This document shows, piece after piece, positions 17,165 through 29,251 of a stretch of DNA of 64,000 nucleotides. Under the pieces are notes generated by a model. It saw only the letters and a program-made list of their open reading frames with translations. It searched no databases and was not told where the DNA came from. The first letter of the stretch is position 1, and each line of letters begins with the position of its first letter. The position numbers were made by a program, and so were the translations under genes. The DNA is from Pseudomonadota bacterium. Its GTDB lineage: Bacteria; Desulfobacterota; Binatia; Binatales; Binataceae. Location of the stretch: NCBI GenBank assembly GCA_021324855.1, contig JAJPIG010000020.1, positions 1-64,000 on the forward strand. Direction: 5' to 3'.

Positions 17165-18220
17165 ATGGCGGAACAGGATGGATCTGCCGCGCCCGCGCCG
17201 GTTGCAGCCCGCGCCGCGCAGGACGTCGAGCTCTATTACCGAATGAAGCTGGTGCGCGCGTTCGAGGAGCGCGTTTCGCGGCTACATCGCCAGAACAAGA
17301 TCCTCGGCGGCGTTTACTCCGGCGCGGGGCAGGAAGCGCTCGTGGTCGGCATCTGCGCGCCGCTGGAGCCGGGCGATTTCACCGCGCCGCTTCATCGCGA
17401 CCTCGGCGTGTTTCTGATGCGCGGCGTCGATCCAGGTCGCCTGATGGCGCAGTTGATGGGCAAGGAGACCGGGCTTTCGCGCGGCAAGGATTCGTTTCTG
17501 CACGGCGGCGACATCGCGCACGGCGTATTCGGGTCATCTTCGATGCTCGGGTCGTCGCTGCCGGTCGCGTGTGGCGCGGCGCTGAAATTCAAGATCAAGC
17601 GTGAGCGGCATATCGCGGTTGCCTTCTTCGGCGAGGGCGCGTCGTCGCGCGGCGACGTCCACGAGGCGATGAACTTCGCGGGCGTGCAGAAGCTGCCGGT
17701 GTTGTTCGTATGTGAGAACAATCGCTACGCCTACTCGACGCCGTTCGAGAAGCAGACTTCGATCGAAAACATCGCGGATCGGGCGGCAGCCTACGGCTTC
17801 CGCGGCCATGTCTGCCCGGGCAACGATCTGCTCGCTGTGGTGGGGTTGGCTGAGCGCGTAATCGACTCGATCCGTGCAGGCGGCGGCCCCGGGCTCATCG
17901 AGTGCAAGACCTATCGATGGCGCGGCCATAGCGAGCACGATCCGGCGCTTTATCGCGATCAGGAAGAGCTGCTCGAATGGGAGAGCCGCGACCCGATTCC
18001 GCTTTTCGAGTTCTATCTGGACAAGCGCGGCCACGACATCAACCGGCTGCGCGCCGAAACCGACGAGAAGGTAAACACGACCATCCAGGCGGCGGTCGAT
18101 TTCGCCGATCGGAGCCCGTATCCGGAACCTGAAGAAGCACTTGAAGATTTGTATGTTGGCCAGGGCGCCGCACCGGGCGCGCCGAGTGCAGCGGTCAATG
18201 GTCGGCGCCCTATCCGGTAA
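17165..18220 (+). CDS. 2-oxo acid dehydrogenase E1 component, alpha subunit (pyruvate/acetoin type)
   Basis: 351 residues. The thiamine diphosphate binding region is AFFGEGASSRGDVHEAMNF, followed by the CENNRYAYSTP segment; RWRGHSEHDPALYR near residue 255 is the phosphorylation-loop region. The E1 heterotetramer decarboxylates a 2-oxo acid and passes the acyl group to lipoyl-E2. The sequence looks closer to pyruvate or acetoin dehydrogenase alpha subunits than to branched-chain ones, but the substrate cannot be fixed by eye. It is the first gene of a three- or four-gene operon and is followed after 7 bases by the beta subunit. Confidence 0.88.
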   Translation: MAEQDGSAAPAPVAARAAQDVELYYRMKLVRAFEERVSRLHRQNKILGGVYSGAGQEALVVGICAPLEPGDFTAPLHRDLGVFLMRGVDPGRLMAQLMGKETGLSRGKDSFLHGGDIAHGVFGSSSMLGSSLPVACGAALKFKIKRERHIAVAFFGEGASSRGDVHEAMNFAGVQKLPVLFVCENNRYAYSTPFEKQTSIENIADRAAAYGFRGHVCPGNDLLAVVGLAERVIDSIRAGGGPGLIECKTYRWRGHSEHDPALYRDQEELLEWESRDPIPLFEFYLDKRGHDINRLRAETDEKVNTTIQAAVDFADRSPYPEPEEALEDLYVGQGAAPGAPSAAVNGRRPIR

Positions 18221-18227
18221 CCTCGCG

Positions 18228-19208
18228 ATGGAAGCCACCTATCTCAAAGCGATCAACCAGGCGTTGCACGAAGAGATGGCGCGCGATGAGAACGTCTTCG
18301 TGATGGGCGAAGACGTCGCCGAGTTGGGCGGCGCATTCAAGGTGACCGAGGGCCTGCTCACGGCGTTCGGCGAAGAGCGCGTCATCGATACGCCAATCTC
18401 CGAATCATTGATAGTCGGTGCTGGGGTCGGCGCGGCGGTGCTCGGGATGCGTCCGGTGGTGGAGATGCAGTTTGCGGACTTCATCTCGTGCGGCTTCGAC
18501 CAGATTGTCAACACCGCAGCGACGCTCTCGTATCGGCATGGCGGGAAAGCGAGCTGCCCGATGGTGGTGCGGGCGCCGTCGGGCGCGGGCGTGCATGGCG
18601 CGCTCTTCCATTCGCAAAATCCCGAAGCCTGGTTCACGCGCGTGCCGGGGCTCAAGGTGGTCGCTCCGGCCACGGCTTATGATGCCAAGGGCTTGCTCAA
18701 GAGCGCGATTCGCGACGACAATCCGGTCATCTACTTCGAGCACAAACGGCTCTATCGAAGTATCAAAGAGGATCTGCCGGACGGAGATTTCACGGTGCCG
18801 CTCGGCAAGGCGGAGGTGCGCCGCGAAGGCCGCGATCTCTCAATCATCACATACGGCGGCACGCTCCATCAGTCGCTCGATGCGGCGCGGATCGTGGAAA
18901 AGGAAGATGGGCTGTCGGTCGAAGTGCTCGATCTCAGAACGCTGCTGCCGCTCGATCGCGAAGCGATTCTCGCCACCGCGCGGCGCACCGGCAAGGTGCT
19001 GGTAGTCCACGAGGATCGCCTGACCGGTGGAATCGGCGGCGAAATCGCCGCAATCGTCGCGGATGAAGCGTTCGATTATCTTGACGGTCCAGTGCGGCGG
19101 CTGGCCGCTCTCGATACGCATGTGCCGTTCGCACCGCCGCTCGAGGAATTTGTCCTACCCAACACCAACAAGATCGTGGAAGCGATCCGGAATCTGGCGG
19201 CGTACTAG
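18228..19208 (+). CDS. 2-oxo acid dehydrogenase E1 component, beta subunit
   Basis: 326 residues from the ATG at 18228, seven bases after the alpha stop; the frame is open further upstream inside the alpha gene but the family starts here, at EATYLKAINQALHEEM. GEDVAELGGAFKVTEGL, the RYPHGGKAS-like YRHGGKASCPMVVR and the C-terminal VLVVHEDRLTGGIGGEI are classic E1 beta motifs. It pairs with the upstream alpha subunit to form the thiamine-dependent decarboxylase of the complex. Confidence 0.9.
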   Translation: MEATYLKAINQALHEEMARDENVFVMGEDVAELGGAFKVTEGLLTAFGEERVIDTPISESLIVGAGVGAAVLGMRPVVEMQFADFISCGFDQIVNTAATLSYRHGGKASCPMVVRAPSGAGVHGALFHSQNPEAWFTRVPGLKVVAPATAYDAKGLLKSAIRDDNPVIYFEHKRLYRSIKEDLPDGDFTVPLGKAEVRREGRDLSIITYGGTLHQSLDAARIVEKEDGLSVEVLDLRTLLPLDREAILATARRTGKVLVVHEDRLTGGIGGEIAAIVADEAFDYLDGPVRRLAALDTHVPFAPPLEEFVLPNTNKIVEAIRNLAAY

Positions 19209-19210
19209 CG

Positions 19211-20554
19211 ATGGCGATCGAAGTAACGATGCCCCAGATGGGCGAGAGCGTGGTCGAGGGTACCATCGCTAAATGGCTGGTGCACGAGGGCGACCAAGTG
19301 CAGCTCGACCAACCGATCGCGGAGATTTCGACCGACAAGGTTGATGCCGAGATTCCCTCGCCGGGGGCGGGCGTGATCGCAGCAATTGTGGCGCATGAAG
19401 GCGACACTGTCCCGGTCGGCGGCAAGATCGCGATCATTGAGCCGGTAGGCGCGGCAGTATCGACAAAGCCGCAAGCGGCGCCGGCTGCGGCGGTGGAACC
19501 GCCGAAGCCGACAGATGCGGCTGCGGCGCGCGAGCGCGCGGCAGAGCCTGCACGGGGGAATGAGGGATCGCGGCGTTACTCACCGGTGGTGCTCCGGATG
19601 GCATCGGAATACGGCGTCGATCTGAACCGAATCGTCGGCACCGGCATCGGCGGCCGGGTATCCAAACGTGACCTGCTGAAGTACGTCGAATCGCTCGGCG
19701 GACGCGTCGAGCCGGGTCCGGTTCCCGCGGGTCCTGCGCCCGCTCCGGCGCGGCCATCGGCTGCGCAGGCGCCGCTGCCCACGCCGACGGTTCCGCCGCG
19801 CGCGGCGGAACCGTCGGGACCCGTCTTCCGCGCGCCGATTTACGAACCACGTGAAGGCGATGTCGTCGAGCCCTTCTCGCGCCGCCGCAAAGTTATCGCC
19901 GAGCACATGGTCTACTCGAAGACCCATTCGCCGCACGTCGGCACGGTCGCCGAGGTCGATGTGACGCGCGCGATCGCATTGCGCGAGGCCCATAAGGCGG
20001 GCTTTCGCGAGCGCGAGGGCTTCGCGCTCACGATGCTGCCGCTGGTCGCCGCGGCGACGGTCCGCGCGCTCAAGGAATTCCCGCGAATGAACGCGTCCGT
20101 GGTCGGAGACTCGCTCGTAATACGCCGCGAGATCAACCTGGGCATCGCGATGGACGACCAGGAGGGCCTGCTCGTCCCCGTAATTCGCTCGGCGCAGGCG
20201 ATGTCGGTGGTTGGCCTGGCGCGCGAAATCGAGCGGATGCGCAAACGAATCGCAAACCGTGAGCTTACCGCCGACGATCTCGCCGGTGGCAGTTTCACGC
20301 TCTCGAATCCTGGGCGCGAGGGCAACCTCTACGGCTTCGCAATTATCAATCAACCCCAGGTCGGAATCCTGCGGATGGGCGAGATCAAGCGCCGACCGGT
20401 CGTGGTCGAAACCGACGGCACGGACGCGCTCGCGATTCGCAGCATTATGTACCTTGCGCTCTCGTACGACCATCGCGTGGTCGACGGCGTGCTTGGCAAT
20501 CGGTTCCTCTATCGCGTCGCGCGCATCATCGAGGCGGCGGACTTCGAGCTGTAA
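19211..20554 (+). CDS. Dihydrolipoamide acyltransferase E2 component
   Basis: 447 residues. The N-terminal lipoyl domain spans about 1-77 with the lipoylated lysine K43 in STDKVDAE. Next come an Ala/Pro-rich linker, a peripheral subunit-binding domain near residues 118-158 (YSPVVLRMASEYGVDL), a second Ala/Pro linker and the catalytic domain with SYDHRVVDG near the C-terminus. E2 transfers the acyl group from lipoamide to CoA. It begins two bases after the beta-subunit stop. No dihydrolipoamide dehydrogenase (E3) follows, so the complex must use an E3 encoded elsewhere. Confidence 0.93.
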   Translation: MAIEVTMPQMGESVVEGTIAKWLVHEGDQVQLDQPIAEISTDKVDAEIPSPGAGVIAAIVAHEGDTVPVGGKIAIIEPVGAAVSTKPQAAPAAAVEPPKPTDAAAARERAAEPARGNEGSRRYSPVVLRMASEYGVDLNRIVGTGIGGRVSKRDLLKYVESLGGRVEPGPVPAGPAPAPARPSAAQAPLPTPTVPPRAAEPSGPVFRAPIYEPREGDVVEPFSRRRKVIAEHMVYSKTHSPHVGTVAEVDVTRAIALREAHKAGFREREGFALTMLPLVAAATVRALKEFPRMNASVVGDSLVIRREINLGIAMDDQEGLLVPVIRSAQAMSVVGLAREIERMRKRIANRELTADDLAGGSFTLSNPGREGNLYGFAIINQPQVGILRMGEIKRRPVVVETDGTDALAIRSIMYLALSYDHRVVDGVLGNRFLYRVARIIEAADFEL

Positions 20555-20585
20555 ATCGATTTCTTAACTTTAGGTTTAAGCGTTT

Positions 20586-21587
20586 ATGAAGGCGATGGCG
20601 GTTGAAAAGCCGGCGCCGATCGAGCGCGAGCCGTTGCAAGCAATCGAACTGCCGATCCCCGAGCCCGCGGGCGGCGAAATCCTTATCCGTGTCAAGCGAT
20701 GCGGCGTCTGCCGCACCGATTTGCACATTGCGGAGGGCGATCTCGCGTTACATCGTCCGTGCATCGTTCCCGGCCATGAAGTGATCGGAATCGTCGAACG
20801 ATGCGGCGATGGTGCGTCGCGGTTTCGGTCCGGCACGCGGGTTGGAATCGCATGGCTGCGCTCGACCTGCGGCACCTGCCGCTACTGCACGACGGGCCGC
20901 GAGAATCTTTGCCCTTACGCGACCTTCACCGGATGGGATCAGAACGGCGGTTACGCCGAATTCGCGACTGTGCGCGAGGATTTCGCCTACGCGATTCCGG
21001 ACGGCCTCGACGATGAGCACGCCGCCCCGCTGCTATGCGCCGGGATCATCGGCTTTCGATCAATCCGCCGCGCGGAAGTGAAACCCGGTGCAACGGTGGG
21101 GCTTTACGGGTTCGGCGGTTCGGCACATCTTGCGATGCAAGTGCTCAAGCATTGGGGATGTCGCGTGTTCGTGATGAGCCGCGGCGGGAGGCATCGCGAA
21201 CTCGCCGAGGAACTCGGCGCGGACTGGATCGGCGGCGCGGAGGATTTGCCGCCGGCGCGTCTCGATGCGGCGATACTATTCGCGCCGGCGGGCGAAATCG
21301 TGCCGGCGGCGATGGCGGCGCTCGATCGTGGCGGAACGCTTGCGATCGCGGGGATTCATCTGAGCCAAATTCCGCCCCTCGATTACGCGAAACATCTTTT
21401 CGAAGAACGTCAACTGCGGAGCGTCACCGCCAACACCCGCGCCGACGGCGAGGAGTTCCTGCGCATCGCCGCTGAGATTCCGATTCGGACGCGAACGCTT
21501 GCCCTTCCGCTGGCCGAAGCGAACCGCGCACTGGTCATGCTTAAGCACGACGAACTCAAGGGCGCCGCAGTCCTCGAAATACGCTGA
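20586..21587 (+). CDS. Zinc-dependent alcohol dehydrogenase (AdhA-like, MDR family)
   Basis: 333 residues. Catalytic zinc ligands are in GVCRTDLH (Cys and Asp) and GHEV (His-Glu). The structural zinc loop is CGTCRYCTTGRENLC, giving all four cysteines. GLYGFGGSAHLAMQV is the Rossmann nucleotide-binding loop, and CAGIIGFRSIRRA precedes it as in AdhA-type enzymes. It would interconvert alcohols and aldehydes with NAD(P)H. It follows the E2 gene after 31 bases with no obvious terminator, so it may share the dehydrogenase transcript. The convergent kinase gene ends only six bases away. Confidence 0.9.
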   Translation: MKAMAVEKPAPIEREPLQAIELPIPEPAGGEILIRVKRCGVCRTDLHIAEGDLALHRPCIVPGHEVIGIVERCGDGASRFRSGTRVGIAWLRSTCGTCRYCTTGRENLCPYATFTGWDQNGGYAEFATVREDFAYAIPDGLDDEHAAPLLCAGIIGFRSIRRAEVKPGATVGLYGFGGSAHLAMQVLKHWGCRVFVMSRGGRHRELAEELGADWIGGAEDLPPARLDAAILFAPAGEIVPAAMAALDRGGTLAIAGIHLSQIPPLDYAKHLFEERQLRSVTANTRADGEEFLRIAAEIPIRTRTLALPLAEANRALVMLKHDELKGAAVLEIR

Positions 21588-21593
21588 AAGATT

Positions 21594-26195
<4,602 letters not shown>

Positions 26196-26350
26196 CTCGA
26201 TGGTTTCCTATCGTTGTCACGCGCGGTCCTCGATCGCTCGGACAGTCGATGTTGCCAATTCGTAGGCCGCCAATCGATGGGTCCGCCCGCGTATGCCCAA
26301 ATTCACACCGATTTGCATAAAACAGCTATGTGACGCAAGATTCTGCCATT

Positions 26351-27511
26351 CTAAGGCGATTCCAGCGCACGATCCAGGTCCGCGATCAGATCGTCCGTCG
26401 CCTCGAGCCCCACCGACAACCGGATGAGCGTCTCGCTGATGCCTGCGGCGGCTAGCTGCGCCGCCGTCATCCCCGAATGAGAGGTGGTTACCGGCCGCGT
26501 GATCAGGCTCTCGACGCCGCCCAGGCTCGGCGCCGAAACCGGAATCGTCACCCGATCGATCACCCGTTCGGCGGCCGCGAGTCCGCCCGCCACCTCGAAG
26601 CTCAGCACGCCGCCGAAGCCGTCAAGCAGTTCGCAAGCGCGCAGATGATCGCGATGGCTCTCGAGGCCGGGATAGTAGACCGCCTCGACCTTCGGGTGCT
26701 GCTCCAGAAACCGCGCGATTCGAAGCGCGCTTTCATTTTGATAGCGCACCCGCACCGCCAGCGTCTTGAGTCCCCGATCGAGCAGGAAGCAGGCATGCGG
26801 GTCGAGCGCGCCGCCCAGATGATTTGCGGTATGGCTGATGCGCGCGACGAGTTCATGGCCGCCGATCACCGCGCCGGCCACGATGTCCGAATGGCCGTTC
26901 AGATATTTGGTCCCGCTATGCAGCGACAGATCGAAGCCGAGCTCGGCGGGCCGGAAATTGATCGGCGTCGCGAAGGTGTTGTCGATGATCGAGATCAACC
27001 CCTGCTCGCGTGCAAACTCCGTAACCGCGCGCAAATCTCCGACTTCGAGCAGGGGATTCGAGATCGTCTCAACATAGATCGCGCGCGTGTTCTCGCGGAG
27101 CTTCTCCTTCCAGGTTGCCGGCTCGCCCGCATCGATGAACGAGACCTCGACGCCGAGCCGCGGAAACTCCGTCGTCAACAGTCCGTGCGTGCCGCCGTAA
27201 ATGCAGCTCTGGCACAGCAGATGGTCGCCGTGGCCGAGAATCGTGAGCAGCGCGGTCGAGATCGCCGCCATCCCGCTCGCTGTCACCAGCGCCGCCTCCG
27301 CGCCCTCGATCGCCGCGAGCTTGCGATGGAGCCCGAGATGATTCGGCGTATTGTTGAGCCGGATGTAATGGAGATCGTGGTAGCTCTGCTGGCCGAGATA
27401 CTCGAACGTGGAGGACTGGAAAATCGGCGTCACCACCGCGCCCTCGATCGGCGGTTCCGGCTTGCCGGCGTGGATCAGCCGCGTCTCGATTCCCGCCAGG
27501 ATCTTCTCCAT
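26351..27511 (-). CDS. PLP-dependent trans-sulfuration enzyme (cystathionine gamma-synthase/lyase family)
   Basis: 386 residues of the Cys/Met metabolism PLP family. IYGGTHGLL, the DNTFATP segment and the PLP-lysine site SGTKYLNGHSD (about residue 195) are present, and the C-terminal segment SLGGVESLITRP is the family substrate-site loop. Members include cystathionine gamma-synthase, cystathionine gamma-lyase, O-acyl homoserine sulfhydrylase and methionine gamma-lyase; which reaction applies here cannot be decided from sequence by eye. It is a single leftward gene with a 147-base leader region, divergent from the ThiO-like gene. Confidence 0.85.
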   Translation of the reverse strand: MEKILAGIETRLIHAGKPEPPIEGAVVTPIFQSSTFEYLGQQSYHDLHYIRLNNTPNHLGLHRKLAAIEGAEAALVTASGMAAISTALLTILGHGDHLLCQSCIYGGTHGLLTTEFPRLGVEVSFIDAGEPATWKEKLRENTRAIYVETISNPLLEVGDLRAVTEFAREQGLISIIDNTFATPINFRPAELGFDLSLHSGTKYLNGHSDIVAGAVIGGHELVARISHTANHLGGALDPHACFLLDRGLKTLAVRVRYQNESALRIARFLEQHPKVEAVYYPGLESHRDHLRACELLDGFGGVLSFEVAGGLAAAERVIDRVTIPVSAPSLGGVESLITRPVTTSHSGMTAAQLAAAGISETLIRLSVGLEATDDLIADLDRALESP

Positions 27512-27536
27512 GTTTACCTCGCCGCCCGAAGGTTGG

Positions 27537-27576
27537 CCCCGTTCCCCGTCGGGTTTTTATCACCATCGCAACGGGG
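27537..27576 (-). promoter_or_regulatory. Candidate structured leader of the trans-sulfuration gene
   Basis: Seven-base arms CCCCGTT (27537-27543) and AACGGGG (27570-27576) flank a 26-base loop in the 5' region of the gene that starts at 27511. A smaller CCCG-T-CGGG palindrome lies inside. The arms do not match a methionine-type riboswitch that I recognise, so this is only a possible regulatory hairpin. Confidence 0.25.
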
Positions 27577-27658
27577 TTTCACGCCGCATTGGTGGCCGGT
27601 AAGCTGACCTTCAGGTCGACTACACAGAAATGAAAAACCGATATCGGAGCGAATCGAG

Positions 27659-28783
27659 TTGAAAGCGCTGATCGTCGGCGGTGGAATCATCGGCGGATCG
27701 ATCGCATGGCGATTGGCCGCCGAGGGCGTCGCGGTGACCGTCTTCGAACGTGGCCGGCTCGGTCTCGAAGCTTCATGGGCCGCCGCCGGGATACTCGCGC
27801 CGCAGGCCGAAGCCGAAGGTCCCGGCCCGATTCTCGACATCTGTCTGCGCGGCCGCGAAGCATTCGAGCGGATTGTCGAACGGTTGAGACGCGAAAGCGG
27901 CGTCGATCCCGAATACGACCAGGCAGGCATCCTCTATTGCGCGCTCGACGCCGACGAACAGCGCCAGCTCGAAGGGCGCGCGCGATGGCAGCGGAGCGCG
28001 GGGTTGGGCGGCGAGGTCGAGGAACTCGACGGCGCGGCGGCCCGCCGGATCGAACCGATGCTTAGTCAGGAAGTTTGCTATGCGCTCCATCTGCCGACCA
28101 ATCGCCGGGTCGAGAATCGCAAACTCACACAGGCTTATATCGCCGCGGCGCTTAAGGCCGGCGCCGAATTCCGCGAATCGTCGGGCGTGGCTGAAATTAT
28201 CGCGCGTAATTCCAATCACCCCGGCGTGCGGCTCGATGACGGCTCGACTCACGAGGCCGACTTCGTGATCAACGCGGCCGGGGCATGGGCCGCGCGAATC
28301 CGCGGCCTGGAAGCCGATCGCATCGCGATACGGCCGGTGCGCGGCCAGATCGTCTGCTTCCAGGGGCGGCCCGCGATGCTCGGGCCGGCGATCTTTTCGC
28401 TCCGCGGCTATCTGGTGCCGCGCCGCGACGGCCGGGTTCTAGCGGGTTCCACGATGGAGGACGCGGGCTTCGATCGGAGCGTCACGATGGCCGGGATGGG
28501 GCGGATCGTCGCCGGCGCCAACGCCTTGATTCCCGCGCTCAGCGGGCTTGCGTTCCGCGAGGCGTGGGCCGGCTTTCGTCCCGCGACCGACGACAAGCTG
28601 CCGATTCTGGGCCCGTCGACGGTCCATCCGCACGTGCTGTATGCGACTGCGCACTTCCGCAGCGGCATCCTGCTCTCGGCGATTACCGGCGAAGTAATCG
28701 CTGATTTGGTGAAAGGACGGAAGCCGTCGTTCGATCTGACGCCCTATTCGCCGCGCCGCTTCAGTCGGGGAGAATCACGATGA
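27659..28783 (+). CDS. thiO: FAD-dependent glycine oxidase-like enzyme (ThiO/DadA family)
   Basis: 374 residues. The N-terminal GGGIIGGSIAWRLA is the FAD-binding dinucleotide fold, ASWAAAGILAPQAE is the hallmark of ThiO, and the C-terminal THFRSGILL-like ATAHFRSGILLSAITGE is also typical. ThiO oxidises glycine to iminoacetate for the thiazole part of thiamine in aerobes; related enzymes act on other D- or N-methyl amino acids. The start is a TTG at 27659 with GGAG upstream; no ATG fits. Its stop overlaps the next gene by 4 bases. No other thiamine gene is nearby, so the symbol is tentative. Confidence 0.8.
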   Translation: MKALIVGGGIIGGSIAWRLAAEGVAVTVFERGRLGLEASWAAAGILAPQAEAEGPGPILDICLRGREAFERIVERLRRESGVDPEYDQAGILYCALDADEQRQLEGRARWQRSAGLGGEVEELDGAAARRIEPMLSQEVCYALHLPTNRRVENRKLTQAYIAAALKAGAEFRESSGVAEIIARNSNHPGVRLDDGSTHEADFVINAAGAWAARIRGLEADRIAIRPVRGQIVCFQGRPAMLGPAIFSLRGYLVPRRDGRVLAGSTMEDAGFDRSVTMAGMGRIVAGANALIPALSGLAFREAWAGFRPATDDKLPILGPSTVHPHVLYATAHFRSGILLSAITGEVIADLVKGRKPSFDLTPYSPRRFSRGESR

Positions 28784-29136
28784 GTTCGCCGGTCTGCGCG
28801 CTCGCGTTGATTCGCGATCTTTTCTTCCGGTCGAAGCTCGATGCGCTCGCGGATCAGCTCGGCGCAACGATTGTTTACGCCTCGACGATCGAGGCGGCGG
28901 CCGCGCAGATCGCGGAATCAAAGCCTACCATCGCGATGGTCGATCTGAACGACGCGAATTTTCCTGCCGATCGCGCACTCGCGGCGCTCCACGCCGCCGC
29001 GCCCGGTTTGCGCGTGATCGGCTTTGCGTCGCACGTCGATCTGAAGGCGCTCAAGAGCGCCCGCGCGGCCGGTTTCTCCGCGACGCTCTCGCGCAGCGAG
29101 TTCACCGCGAGGTTGCCTGAACTGCTGCGCGGCTGA
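28780..29136 (+). CDS. Receiver-like single-domain protein lacking key residues
   Basis: 118 residues with an alternating beta-alpha pattern like a CheY receiver. VDLND near residue 49 occupies the phosphoacceptor strand. The N-terminal acidic pair is missing, and the conserved C-terminal lysine is absent (LSRSEF). It may be a pseudo-receiver or a related fold used as a binding protein. It is coupled to the oxidase gene through an ATGA overlap, which suggests a functional link I cannot explain. Confidence 0.65.
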   Translation: MSSPVCALALIRDLFFRSKLDALADQLGATIVYASTIEAAAAQIAESKPTIAMVDLNDANFPADRALAALHAAAPGLRVIGFASHVDLKALKSARAAGFSATLSRSEFTARLPELLRG

Positions 29137-29149
29137 TGCACTCAAGTTC

Positions 29150-29167
29150 TCAGGATGATGATCCTGA
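29150..29167. repeat. Short hairpin after the receiver-like gene
   Basis: TCAGGAT-GATG-ATCCTGA, 7-base arms around a 4-base loop, 14 bases after the stop codon at 29136. No U-tract follows, so it is not a standard intrinsic terminator; it could stabilise the transcript end or bind a regulator in front of lhr. Confidence 0.4.
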
Positions 29168-29251
29168 AACGTAACGATTGGGGGAAATCGTCTTCCAGCG
29201 TTCTCCAACTGTAACCGTGGTCCGGCGGTGCGGTGATATACTTTTCTTTCC

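Noticed and set aside
26334-26348. Sigma54-like TGGCAG...TTGC upstream of the large hybrid kinase (minus strand)
   Set aside because: The GG and GC are nine bases apart, not ten; sigma54 promoters rarely tolerate that change.
27512-27658. SAM riboswitch
   Set aside because: The conserved cores of SAM-I, SAM-II and SAM-IV aptamers are not visible; only a simple inverted repeat is seen.
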